Source: Juglans regia (Eukaryota; Streptophyta; Magnoliopsida; Fagales; Juglandaceae). Taken from it: a DNA stretch of 64,000 nt. A program made the position numbers and the translations under genes. The DNA lies in assembly GCF_001411555.2 (NCBI RefSeq), contig NC_049901.1, positions 27,360,372 to 27,424,371 of the forward strand, in the 5' to 3' direction. Below are positions 9,887-21,117 of this stretch, piece after piece (position 1 is the first letter of the stretch; every line of letters begins with the position of its first letter). The notes below the pieces were generated by a model, which was not told the origin of the DNA, made no database searches, and was given only the letters and a program-made list of their open reading frames with translations.

Positions 9887-11520
9887 AGAATTTTAATACA
9901 GTAAGACAAACCTGGCCCATGGGCCCTGGTTGAGGTTCAACCCAAATTTAGAATCCAATGCTTGGGGGTGACATCATGTCAAATGTATGCAATGTATATT
10001 TAGGCTGACATTTATCACAAGACTATTGTATCAGTAACCCATTGTCTAAATGGAAGAAATGTTTTTGCTTCAAAGTGCTTATAGCCGTAGATCAACATGA
10101 GCAACCCGAATTCTGTTTTTTTTTTTATGAGTAAATGTCATCAAAATAATGTTATGACCATGAAACTATTTATATAGGTACTTATCAAAGATAGTTATAA
10201 AGACATAACTTGAACCATTGAACTTTCAGGGAGGTATATGGATAAAAATATAATTTTACTTGATTACCCTTTTTTCTCAGCCTCAATTCTCTCCTCTTCC
10301 ATTCGCATTCCCTTTAAAAAGATTTAATAAATTCCAGGAAATTTAAATGAGACTAAAAAGATAGGTAAGTTCTTCTACCAAGAATATGATATTACATTCC
10401 ATGACATGTAGCTTCAATCACTATTTGTCCCTTAACATGTTAATGCTATGCAAGATCATTGAAGTCAAATTCTAGAGCTTATGTACAAATAGAAAAGCCA
10501 CACTATCTTTTATCTCTCTGTTTTCCGTGCTCTTGTTGAGTATTTTATAGTTCTTAGAAATTTAAACCTTGGTCAGCATTCGCATTTAACTACTTATCAA
10601 AAGAAAGTATTCGCATAGAGCTAACCTATAATTCCAAATCCACTCCCCATTTTACTCTTATCTACTACCTATTACGAGATAGACATTCCCGTATAGTTTC
10701 TGCTTGCTCTAGTTATGCTCCATTGCTATATAGGAAACCCATGCTCCTTAATTTTTTTTTTTTTTGATCGGTAATCTAGGTATTTTATTCATAAGAGTAG
10801 GCAAAGTCCATGCTCCTTAAATTTGTTACATTTATCACTTTTTTATTTGCACTAGGTGTCTGGAAACAAAGTCTTGACTAATCCCTGGGGTGCACAAGCC
10901 CTCAGTAGAGCTATAAGGAGAAAGTCCTTGAGTCTGATGGCCTCTAGAAATTGTTTGCACCCTAGATAGTGTGAAGCTTAGACCTAGAGGGAGCATGCCA
11001 CTAAGACCAAGGCCTTCAGCACTTGAGCCAACTCCTAGGGATTAATTTATATACTACTAAGACCATGACCAAGCTTATAATTTATTGTTATATACTTGAA
11101 ATTGAAATATAGAACCTTGGCTGACCAAATCATCTATTTTCCTTCTGAATTAGACATGTGAGAAAATGAAACTAACACAATCTAAAGATAAGATGGTTCA
11201 GTCATACATTACTTGAGCAGAGTGGCAGTGAGAATCTGAAGCCTTGCCCATGGGCAGTAGATAATTTCTGTAATGCCCAGCCTTCACGCCAAGCAGCTGC
11301 CCCTTCTTTCCTAAGTCTCTCGCGTCTTCCTTCAAAATTATCTGATCCCTCCCACACCAACACTCAAGTATAATAATATTACCAAAACTCAGTTTAATTG
11401 TTTTTTCCTTTCCTAAGCACTTTTTTTGCTAATAAAGTTGGAGGGAAAGAGAAGCCCAATTGTGAATAATGCAGCTTTCGTTTTCTCTTTCGTTCTTCTG
11501 TGCAAACCAAAAGCGTATTT
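9887..11520. other. Non-coding stretch
   Basis: No gene recognised. A T-rich run followed by GATCGGTAATC near 10,755 may be the reversed tail of an old LINE fragment. Confidence 0.5.
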
Positions 11521-11871
11521 TTAGGCCCCATTTGGAACTTGGACTGAACTGAGATCAACTCAGTTCAATCTAATTTTAAGCTAAGTCTAACATCCAAACA
11601 CCCAACTCTCAAATCACTAAACTCATTAAATCAAAATCTCTTTACACGTGGGACCCACTCACAACCTTTTTCAACTTAACACCTCTTTACATGCGGAATC
11701 CACATCCTTTTTCAACTTCTTATAAATACATCTAAATTCATCTTAAAATCCAAAGACATCTAAACTCATTTTAGGTGGGCTCCACAAAACTCACTCCACT
11801 ATTTTAACTCACTTCTATTCATAAAGAACTCAACTTATCTCAACTCAGCTCAACATCCAAACACGGCCTTA
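11521..11871. mobile_element. PIF/Harbinger-like (Tourist-type) MITE, duplication TTA
   Basis: The 345-bp unit (11524-11868) starts GGCCCCATTTGGA and ends TCCAAACACGGCC, inverted copies of each other. Inner inverted sequence on the two sides is built from CTCAACTCAG and CTGAACTGAG. TTA flanks both ends (11521-11523 and 11869-11871), the diagnostic PIF/Harbinger target duplication. It has no coding capacity. Confidence 0.8.
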
Positions 11872-12680
11872 GTTTTCTTTTCTTTCACTTTCTCAGCAGC
11901 CGAGCAATGTCGAGCACACATTAAAGATGCAAATATAAGGGATAGTAACGGAAACCTATTTTGTTTTTAAAAGATGAACTATATTTCTACCTTGCGGGTC
12001 TTGGTGGCTTTTTCTTCTGAGCCAAAACCACCAACGTTCTTTTGTCTGATAGTTTAGTGGCTTCCTTCAAGTTTCCTTCGAAGGTATACAGCCATGACGA
12101 AGAACTCCATGATAGAGCCAAAGCTGTGGATGCCATTGTCACACTAAAGCCTGTCTCTCTCTGCTTGTATCTAATTGGTGTTTATGATCTTATTGCTTTT
12201 GTTACACAAAGACAAGACCAGGGTGACTATGATTTGCTTTTAACATTTTGATCTCCTTCCAAGACAAACTACAATGTTTTCCGCCTTCATGTTTTGAATT
12301 ACACCATCAACTTCATGTTTGCTTGTCTCTCCCATCTCTGTAAGTTCTAAATTTTATAGTAACTTCTTCCTGATATCTAATTAGCTGGGTGCAAGTATGA
12401 AATAAAATGATTACTTATACTATGCAACATAGTTATCAAGGAAAAGTTATTCATTGCTGTAACATGCTTTCCATGGTATTCGGTAATTTTAACTATATTT
12501 AGAAGTGATAGCGAGAACTTACTTCCAATATGTTTTATCTGGAAAATGTTTTTATTTTTGGCTGGATCCCTTTCTTTTCTTTGTAACATCAATTTCTTGT
12601 TTGCATATTTCTTTCAAAGTAATTGCATATCCAATGGCTAACAAAAGCATTGAATAAAACTGATCAATCCTTGTTTTGCA
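11872..12680. other. Upstream region of the PGPP1-like gene
   Basis: A 69-codon ORF at 12042-12251 has no recognised domain and is not called. A pyrimidine tract ending in TTTTGCAG at 12680 is a plausible splice acceptor. The sequence after it (12681-12775) is open in one frame and polar in composition, so it could be a decayed or alternative upstream exon of the gene. Confidence 0.35.
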
Positions 12681-12758
12681 GACTGGTGTCGAGAGTGGCA
12701 TTGCTGATCAGATTATTACAACCCAAAATCCCAGAACCACGAAGAACAGTGAAAATAA

Positions 12759-12820
12759 GATAGCAAATCTGAGAATTTTTTTTTCTTGTTTATAAGTAGC
12801 AAATCTGAGAAAGCTAGAGA
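12759..12820 (+). repeat. Short direct repeat at the 5' edge of the gene's first recognisable exon
   Basis: TAGCAAATCTGAGAA occurs at about 12761-12775 and again at about 12797-12811, separated by a T-rich run ending TTTATAAG. The T-rich run followed by AG looks like a splice acceptor. The duplication may therefore have created, or copied across, an intron-exon junction just before the coding region. Confidence 0.6.
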
Positions 12821-12833
12821 TCTTTTCACGAAC

Positions 12834-15650
12834 ATGTGGTCTGCAGATTTGAAAGCAGCACTAGGCCAGAGACTCAACTTAGAGGGCATTGTTTCTTCAG
12901 CTATGGTGGTTGTAAAGGACAGGCACATGGCACTTCCGCATGTCTCCGTGCCTGACATAAGATACATTGATTGGATTGAGCTGCACAGGAGGGGTTTCAA
13001 GGGTGTTGTATTTGATAAGGATAATACTCTTACTGCACCTTACTCTTTAAAATTGTGGGGCCCTCTTAGTTCGTCACTTGAGCTGTGTAAATCCGTTTTT
13101 GGCCCAGAAATTGCAGTGTTCAGCAATTCTGCGGGTAAATTTTGGCATTACTCACCTGCAAATTGTGCTTGATTTTTATTCAGGTGCTTCTATTTTTTTG
13201 CTAACGTCATCGTGTTACGTTGCTCATTTAATGGTTTAGGGCTGTATGAGTATGACATTGATGGTTCAAAAGCTAGGGAGCTTGAGGGGGTAATTGGAAT
13301 CAAAGTAATAATGCATAGTGAGTGTTTCCTTCTCCTATTTACACTGAAATAGAAGTTTCCTTTTCAGTGTTAATCAGAACTTGTGCATCCATGTTATATA
13401 CCTACCATGTTCTATAGCTTTATATAATGCTGGGCTCATTTTGAGCAGAAATAACAACTCAGATTTTAAAACATTGGGTATTTTAAACTTACATCAGTTC
13501 CCTGCTAATACGTTGGCATGCCAGTGTTATTTCATTGATATTTTATTTCAAAAATGCCAAGATTACATTACATTGATGTCAGCATCTATATGTTGTGCTC
13601 TAGAGGTGAAGAAACCAGCTGGAAGGGCTGAAGAAATTGAGAATCACTTTGGCTGTAAATCCTCACAACTTATCATGGTACATAAAAGAATTTGCTGAAC
13701 AGCTTTAATATATGGCTTCATTTTTTCATTTAGAAGGATAATTATAGCATCGTTATATGTGTGGCAGGTGGGTGACCGGCCATTTACAGATATCGTTTAT
13801 GGAAATCGAAATGGATTTCTGACTATTCTAACTGAGCCTTTAAGTCTCGCTGAGGAGCCATTCATTGTTAGGCAGGTTGGTTTTCCTTCTAGATTGATTT
13901 CCTCTCTGTTTCCTTCCGAGGAACTTGCTATAAAATTGTTGCAAGAAGAAAGGAATCTAAAGATGGACATTGCGAATGAGCCGGCTGATGTATTGCATAG
14001 TCCCAACTTCTTTCATTGTCCTTGGTACTGGCATGTAAGCAAGTTTTACACAGCATATGATGTCTGTTTATGGTGGCCATGTTCTTTTACACCACTCATA
14101 TGTTTAGTAATTAACCTTATCGGGACATTTAATAGATCTATATTTTGACCATATGCTCTATTGCAATGGAGGTTAGTGCTTATGAGGGTTTTGAAGTTGA
14201 TAGGTCGGTAGGAGTTACAGAAATAAGTAGCTTAGACTTATTTGCTGAAATAAGTTGAGAGTATTTGCTTAGAAGTTGACCTGAGGGTATAGGAGGTGTC
14301 AGGGTATAAAAGTTGGGTTTCTTGATTTTTAAAAATAAATGAAATACACATTTTTAAAAGGTTAGAGAATGCATAGAATGGGAATATGGAATCAAAGATA
14401 ATGGTAAGAGATCATAGACTAAAATTGAATACGAACACTCAATTCTGCAAGAAGGAAATCTAGCGTTGTGTGCTTGTTGTATCTGATGCATCTAGGGTCT
14501 CAGCCTTTATTTCTTTATGTTTGTATTGTTTTGTCTCTACAATTGATACAGATGAAGAATTGTAAAATATTCGGATATGTTTCCTTTCATTTTCTCATTC
14601 TTTGGTTAAGTATATTTTTCACTTTTTTTGTTCTGTTATCTACAAAATACTTCATTTATAAAAGAACATCCAACGTTCATTACATGACATGCTTTGAGTA
14701 AAAAAAAAGGAAAATTTGTAATGACTACTTTGATAGTAATTTTTCCACCCTTGTATGCAAAATTTACTAAACATTGTGGTGCTTTACCATAAGAAGTAAA
14801 TTTTATGGCCAGCACTTATCTTCATTCCCTTTGCAAGTTTGTTATAAGATTGAGGTAAATGACAGTCCTCATGCAGAAAGTGCATCAAGTTGGTTGTTCA
14901 TTTTTGAAATGTTAATTGAATCATCAAGTTCACATCTTCTCTTAGTTTACGCTTTTAGGAAAATTGATTATTTAACATGGTAGGCTGGGAATGAGTTTTC
15001 ATTGAATTTTTGATTGAGTTTCTTGGTTCCGAGTGGACTCGCTTATTATCATAGCACAGATTCCAAGTTCAAGTCCTACTTCCACTATTATCTCCCATTG
15101 TTTTTTTAGAAATGTTTCATGTGTTGGGCTCACTGACTGAGTCTCCAGACAATATGTAAGGGTGAGTGTCGAAATGACATCATCTGCTTTTTAATCAGAT
15201 CAATGATAGTCATTGCAATGCTGTGTTCTGAAGGATCATACATCCCTTTGAAAACAAAGGAAATGTTTATGATATGAGGTTCACTCTTTCAACATGTACG
15301 AGTGGTTTCCAATATTCATGTCGAAGATAGAGAATAGAACAAGATAACGTTTATACAAGCATTTGAATCATTAGATGTTCTTGGAAGAAAAGAATATTTA
15401 AATTCTTTGTTGAGAATATATGCATTTAACATGGTTCATAGGAATGACTTCCATATACAAGTAAAACTTCCGCTATTATGCTCCACTAGAAGATGTATTA
15501 CTCCATTCTAAAGTATTTCGATTGTAATTGCAGGTGAGGAAACTTGAAACAGCCCTTGTTAAGCACTGGTTTAGGAGAGGGTTGAAGCCAACCAGTCACA
15601 TACTATTATCAGATGCCTTGCTCTATGTAAAAAATACCCCATCGTTGTGA
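12834..15650 (+). CDS. PGPP1: Phosphatidylglycerophosphate phosphatase (PGPP1-like), five exons
   Basis: This gene encodes a HAD-superfamily (YqeG/IIIA type) phosphatase that removes phosphate from phosphatidylglycerophosphate to give phosphatidylglycerol in plastids and mitochondria. Exons are 12834-13134, 13240-13317, 13604-13677, 13768-13875 and 15534-15650. All introns are GT-AG and the phases join to 225 codons plus TGA. Motif I DKDNTLT (residues 61-67) holds the nucleophile Asp61 and Asp63. Motif II is FSNSAG (Ser97), motif III is KKPAG (Lys130), and motif IV is GDRPFTD (Asp154, Asp159). Matching Arabidopsis PGPP1 (At3g58830) is from memory of the family. The family has an N-terminal transit peptide, which is absent here. 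ATG 12834 is the first in-frame Met after a stop at 12756. An acceptor-like site near 12796 suggests an upstream exon, so the true start is unsure. Confidence 0.88.
13876..15533 (+). other. Intron 4 of the PGPP1-like gene (1.66 kb), open at its start
   Basis: This is the longest intron. Read straight on from exon 4, the frame stays open for about 90 codons to a stop at 14146. It reads VGFPSRLISSLFPSEELAIK and onwards, with no recognised domain. Exon 5, by contrast, carries the expected family C-terminus (VRKLETALVKHWFRRGLKP). Intron retention would give a protein with a different tail. A stretch at about 14985-15170 contains AAGTTCAAGTCC, resembling a tRNA-type B box, and might be a SINE. Confidence 0.55.
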
Positions 15651-15767
15651 GAAAAGAAAGTCGATATAATGCAATAGGAAATGGTTTGGAATGGGTTGAA
15701 AAGATTGTACTCTTCAGTAAATTATTTATTTTTTTAACAACCTTCCATATTGAGAATTTTAGAGAGT

Positions 15768-15990
15768 AACCACTAGGGCTTAGTTCAAGTGTTAAGAGCC
15801 TCTTGGTAGCATGCTTTGTCAAGGTCAATTGTTTGAACCCTTGACAATTTTTAGGGTTTCATTGAACTGGGAGAATTTCCCTTTGAATAATTTATGGTGC
15901 ACTTGTGAAAATTTTATTGTCAAATGTTTGTGCACTCTCGAGATTAATTGTGACTTTGTGCTAGGACACTATGTGCCAATAATCACACGA
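15768..15990 (+). repeat. Possible tRNA-derived SINE
   Basis: GGGCTTAGTTCAAG (near 15776) resembles a pol III A box, and GTTTGAACCC (near 15831) a B box (GGTTCGANNCC). Their spacing of about 50 bp is plausible for plant SINEs. It lies just after the PGPP1-like stop codon, in the 3' flank. No clear tail or target-site duplication was found, so confidence is low. Confidence 0.3.
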
Positions 15991-16149
15991 GGGGATTATG
16001 TTCATTTTTAGCTTTACACCATACACCTGACGTGGCGAACCGGTTTGGTCGACTATGTCATGATTCAATTTCTCCCCCTCTCACTCGACGAGATCCTTTC
16101 TCCCCCTCCCTCATATTCCTTTATGAGGGAAGCAAATAGTAGTTGGCTG

Positions 16150-17000
16150 GCTAAAGCCGAAACGGGTCCTTCTTACAAATCTTACAAACATAGTCAAGAA
16201 TCCTTATGTATGCCATTGTCCCAATCTTGAACCCTTCCCTATACATCTCTCAGCCAATCTCTTGGCCTTGTCAAGCTTCCCCATCCACGCACCAACCTTT
16301 CACCAACAAATCGCAAATTCTCTCAGGGAAAAATTCTTTTGCCAAGTTTTTCACCATTCAATCGGTTTACTGCATACCCGTTACTGCAAAGCTTCTCCAC
16401 CACCAGTAAAAGCCATTTTTTGTCTCACTTGAGCCCATAATCGATCTCCATCATCTGTAAAATGACACATCAGTCGGCCTCTTGGCATGGACGAGCCTCT
16501 AAATGGCAGATTCCAGGGTTTTAGGCACAACGAGTCCAGCTCCATTCATAGGACTTCGTGGATTGCCTTGAAATCCTTGCGTCGACCAAAGTAATCGATG
16601 AAGTGGTACAGGGTTTTATCAGTGTGAGTGAAACTAGGGTTGGAGATAAGCTAGTGATAAACCCCAAGATCATACGATTTGCATCGGGGTAGGAGATTGG
16701 TGTGGAGAGGACTAAGGAAGGTATTGAATTGATGTGAGAGAAGCTTAGGTGGAGTTTTTGGGAGATTTGAAGCAATTCTGAGTCAAGGTTTTTGCGTAGC
16801 TCAAAGGAGAGGGAGAGGGGAATGGGATTTGGTTCTTGCGGCGTGGAGGAGGAGGACGACAAAGCAAAAGTTCTCAACAGAGAGAGAGAGCTTTGTGGGT
16901 ATTGGCAATGGCGGCAAAGATGGGAGAAGAAGGAAATGGGTTTATTGGGCAAAAGAAGCTATCTTACAACCATAGAACTAGGGTTTGCCATGTGAAGTGT
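16150..17000 (-). pseudogene. PPR-repeat protein pseudogene
   Basis: Minus-strand translation in changing frames gives an organelle-targeting-like N-terminus (MANPSSMVVR, a stop, then LLLPNKPISFFSHLCRHC). It continues with DANRMILGF, TDKTLYHFIDYFGRRKDFKA, KTLESAI and LAKEFF, then KGWCVDGKLDKAKRLAERCI-like text, and ends near KKDPFRL. These are typical of plant pentatricopeptide repeat proteins, which bind organellar RNA. At least three frameshifts and several stops (one 11 codons in) show it is dead. The match covers only part of a normal PPR protein. It is intronless as seen, which fits either a retrocopy or an ordinary intron-poor PPR gene. Confidence 0.75.
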
Positions 17001-18900
17001 CTATGTGAAGCTCAGATAGAGTAAGGAGAACTCAGGAAGGATGAGAACTCATATGCTACCTTCATTCCTTGGTCAAAATGCACGTTTCATATTTAGAAAA
17101 AAAAAATGCCATGTAAGTTGGTGTGCGGAGGTTGGTGATCAGTAGGTGGTTGTGTAGAAGAACTCTACAAAAATATGGAGTATTCTATTGCAACTCAAGT
17201 TTTGAATTGGGATGAAAGTGCCAAAGTTAATAATGGAGATAAATGGTAATTCATGTGGCAAGTGTTTTTTTTTCCTACAATGAATTAATTTACTAGGCTG
17301 GAATTTTATTCATTTTCGAATTTTCAATATATTTCTTATCTGGAAAAGACATTAGCAGAAAGTATGTAGTTAGACTTTTGAGAACACGACAAGAAAGAAT
17401 GCACCAAAGATAAACCCTAGATTGCCTTGCCTATATGCGAGGCTTAAATCACTCGTGTATCGAAACATTTTGATGCACATTAGATGGTCGGGTATACAAG
17501 AAACGACTAATAACATGCCCCCAAACACAATGCATTGGAAAAAGCTCTTGTTAGAAATGATTTCCAGTTTTCCATCATTTCTCGTTTTGGATCGATAATT
17601 GACCAAGATGTAATACGAATTAGATGAGATTTTATACTTCACTTTGTATGTGGACCAAATCATGAGCACATATTCCACCCTTCATGTGAGAATTGGGCCT
17701 TTCCGAAGGCAAGAACTCTTCACGAAAAAAGCATGCCTGACTAGGCAAAGGAGTATCATCTCAAGTGTAAAGGAAGACCCTGCCGAACGGTCTAGGCAAG
17801 CAAAAACCTCATGCAAACGAGGTGTAGGCTAGCATAAACCTGGGCGGGCAGAGGTTCAGGTAAAAAGGGAAACATGTGAATGAAGTAAGCATCATGTTGG
17901 GTGAACAAAGGCAAGGCGACCAAAAGGAATGCGAGATTAACATTGGGCGCATAGGTTAGACAGGCGATAGGCAATTCAAGCAAGTTCAAAAGCAAGCGAA
18001 GGGTATGTTCCTTGTGGGCTGGAGTTGAAAAAATGTGTCCATGAGCAAAGGCAAAGAGAATGTAGGATATAAGGATATGTTCCTCGCCTCGAAAACTGGG
18101 CTAGAAAATGAAGTTTTCGAAGTTAGTAGAGCATGACTAGAAGGAACTTAGGAGTGCTCAGGAGGCGAGCAGCTGCCATCATGAAGATATCAAACTCAAA
18201 TGACAATGTTTTCTACAAAAGGCACGCATAAGATAGGGGAGTCACAGACTCAAAAAACCATGCACAAAGGCTCTCCACCACGTGGGTGACATTCACAAGT
18301 GACATATTGAGCTTTCTATCTCCTTAGTCGAATTTTTGAAATGCGCAGAGCTCGTCCCTTCCGTCTCTGTCATCCCTTTCATCTGACGTATACTTGGACA
18401 ATGGAGGATCGTCGAATTACTAGCCAACGCGCGTCGAGAACTATGAGGTTTTTTGAGAGGCATATTGCTCCATACAAAAGCTTCATATCGTTGAGTTTCC
18501 CTCTCTCCCATTGAGATATTTGAAAATCTAGTAAACACACACACACACACACACTCTCTCTCTCTCTCTGCAGTAATCATCGAAAGAAGGCAGAAATCCT
18601 AACTTTGTGGTTGAGTTCGTACTCTACTGCCTTCAGACGCTACAGTTTACATCGAACCAAGGGAGGCCAGATTATCAACAAGCAATTTAGTGAAGGCTCA
18701 CTGCTAAGCTAGGGTCTTCTCTACGACAACACTAACAATGTTGGTTAATGACTACGAATATGCAATGTTACGATCTACTATGTCTTCGTCCCTTTTTTTC
18801 TATATATTCTTCCGCATGCATAATACCCCATTGTGATTTAATGGTTGTCTTTGTTAAAGTACCTACTTTCATGTTTTAAGAGGAGTATATGGGTGTGCGA
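17001..18900. other. Intergenic stretch without a recognisable gene
   Basis: No protein similarity was recognised in any frame. A (CA)n(CT)n compound microsatellite lies at about 18534-18570. Repeat-like short AGGCGA motifs occur around 17800-18100. I see no LTR or TIR boundaries here. Confidence 0.5.
18534..18570. repeat. (CA)n(CT)n compound microsatellite
   Basis: About ten CA units followed by about seven CT units, ending at CTGCAG. Confidence 0.9.
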
Positions 18901-19562
18901 ATGGATCACGCTAAGCAGAAATTGGGCATGATCTTGGTGGAGCTTCTTTGGTTACTCGGGAGCATCTACGAATTGGGTGATGTCCCCTGGGTTATTGCTA
19001 GGCAACATGTGAGATGGTAACACTCTCGGGTTAAAGCCGTGGCCTCTCGGCTGGCGGAGACTAGAGGATACAGTGGTCAAGGACAGGGCACCAATCCAAG
19101 TATTGCTCATTACGTAGTCGTATGTGCGGTCATTCTAAAGGGAGATCGTGGCACACATGTTAACAAACGGTAATGGTTGGCAAGATGGTTTTCAAGTTGT
19201 AGAATGGACTTGGGGTCTGGGATTAAATTATTATGTGATGATTTGGGCATGGATGCTTGGTAACTTTTATATTATGTTTGAAAACTTTATTTGCCCAGAG
19301 GCTGGCACCTTAGTATGTATCATCTTCCTTCTATTTACTTTGAAGTTCATTTTGTTATATATTTATCACTATTACTTGCATTATTAGTTGTTGTCTTGAG
19401 TTATAAGTTACTAAGATTTCCTTGAAATCTCACCGTGGTAATCTCACTATGGTTTCGTTCCTTGAAACTGTAGGTTTTGATGCCAATGTAGGAAACAAGG
19501 AAGGTTATGAGAAAGAGAAACATGTGCACCCCGAGGGCTAGTATGGGGGCCTGTCCCCAATT
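18901..19562 (+). mobile_element. LTR inner-half fragment of a chromovirus
   Basis: This stretch carries the same double hairpin (19414-19473) that marks the inner part of LTRs A, B, C and D, in plus orientation. It lacks a recognisable LTR start or end and is cut off by the start of element D's LTR at 19568. It is best read as a remnant of an older related LTR into which D inserted. Confidence 0.4.
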
Positions 19563-19567
19563 TAAGT

Positions 19568-21095
19568 TGTGATATCCTAGCCCAAGCTAGGAGCTTGAGG
19601 TCAAACCCTAATTTCGGTATTGGTCTAATTAGAATTAAGCCCATTGGATTGTGAAGGTTAGGACCATGAGGTTAAGGTGGGTCTTATTATGAGATGGTGC
19701 AATAGGCGCCTAAGCCCAAGAAGAAGCCCAATACCTAGCAATTTTTGGCTACATGAAGGTTAGGAAGGGAGAGTTGCCGCATGAGAGGTCCTTGAATTTC
19801 CATAGGCCATAATCATTAGGCTTCTAGGGAAAGGGAGTTTCACTTTTCTAAGAGACACTCGCCACTTGTCCCTTATGAAATGAAGCTCCAAGCTTCTAGA
19901 AGAAGTCATGTGAAGGAGGAAAGCCATATGGTTTTGGCTCATCTGGGGCAGACACAAACCCTATCACCCATAATGCCACTGGGCAGGCATGCAATTAGAT
20001 CCTATAGATTCATTGTACTTGGACCAAAAAGTGAAGAGAGAAGGAAAAGAAGGGAGTTTTGGAAATACTAAGGGACACATGCCACCCTCACTAATTTTGC
20101 CACATGGCATTCATGCATAGGCATCTTAGAATTTCTAGAAGATGTAATCGTGAGGAGAGCTTGGTTTTCTAGGGAGCATGCCACTTGGCAAACTTGGAAG
20201 ATTGGTTTTGGAGTTTCTAGAAGACAAATGATGAAGGAAGAAGACCTTAGGATTTTAGTCATGTGAAGTACACGCCACCCACACTACCACTTTGCAACCA
20301 TGCATGTCTCTTTCCATAGGTTCATTGTATCTAGACTACAAAGGGGATGATGGGAGACACTTAGGGATTCGGCTAGGATTGAAGGCGCTAGTTGTCCTTC
20401 ATGCATGAGGAGTTCGTTAGGTTCCCAAGAGAAGCAATGATAAGGGGAAGAAGAAGAGACTTTTGGCCATTGCAAGAAAGGGATGCCACTTGGCGCCCAT
20501 GCGTGTAGGAGATCATAAAATTTTTGGATTCTACAACAAAGTAATGATATGAGAGAGAAAGTGGGAGCAAAGGGAAATATAAATATGGGGCATTTATGGT
20601 CGGTGCCCATACACTTGCTTGAGGGAGCTCAAAGGTCATTTTTGTTTCAAAATTTTCTTGTCTCCTCTTATCTCTATCTCTCCCACCTTAGGAAGAATCC
20701 AACATCATTTTCTTTCCATCCAACCACCCATTTCGTACAAGGAAGGATTAGAGATTTGAGAACATTGTGGGAAAGGATTGCACGGTAAGAACCTTCAAGC
20801 CACCACCTCATTCTCTTCTTATGCATGCACACACACTTGCAAGGGAGTTGTTGGTTTCAAAGTGATGGGGTAAATGATTGTATTGTAGCCTTGTTGTAAG
20901 CTTCATGGGAATGAAGGAGTAATTGGTTTGATCACTAGAAGACAACCATGCTTAAACCTTATTAAGTATGGTATGTCTAGGGTTTTCTCTCCTAAAGAAC
21001 CCGAGTTCTTGATGGCAAAATGGAAAAAGGGAGTGGTCTTTATAGGGGCAAGAGATGTTCAACACTTACTGGGGTTTCGTGTAAGGTTCTACTTA
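19568..21095 (+). mobile_element. Element D, 5' LTR, segment 1
   Basis: The LTR begins TGTGATATCC. Its first hundreds of bases match the reverse complement of solo LTR C (55620 downwards), for example CAAGCTAGG followed by CTTGAGGT. It therefore belongs to the same family in opposite orientation. A TATA-like AAATATAAATATGG is at about 20575-20588. The LTR breaks off at 21095, where a MITE containing element A begins. It resumes at 50926 and again after solo LTR C at 55621, ending at 57340. Total D LTR length without inserts is about 3.4 kb. Confidence 0.8.
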
Positions 21096-21117
21096 GGTTG
21101 CGTTTGGGTAGTGAGGT
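21093..21117. mobile_element. MITE split by element A, left part
   Basis: GGTTGCGTTTGGGTAGTGAG (21096-21115) is the left inverted terminus. Its partner, CTCACTACCCAAACGGAACC, ends at 50922 and matches at 19 of 20 positions when reversed. The flanks TTA (21093-21095) and TTG (50923-50925) fit a PIF/Harbinger TTA duplication with one change. The GAGGT at 21113-21117 is the target duplication of element A. Confidence 0.85.

Noticed and set aside
12001..12034. Hairpin TTGGTGG...CCACCAA
   Set aside because: Short stem with a bulge in a region with no other sign of an RNA gene; likely chance.
12042..12251. 69-codon ORF upstream of PGPP1
   Set aside because: Does not resemble a transit peptide, has no good splice donor in a matching phase, and no recognised motif.
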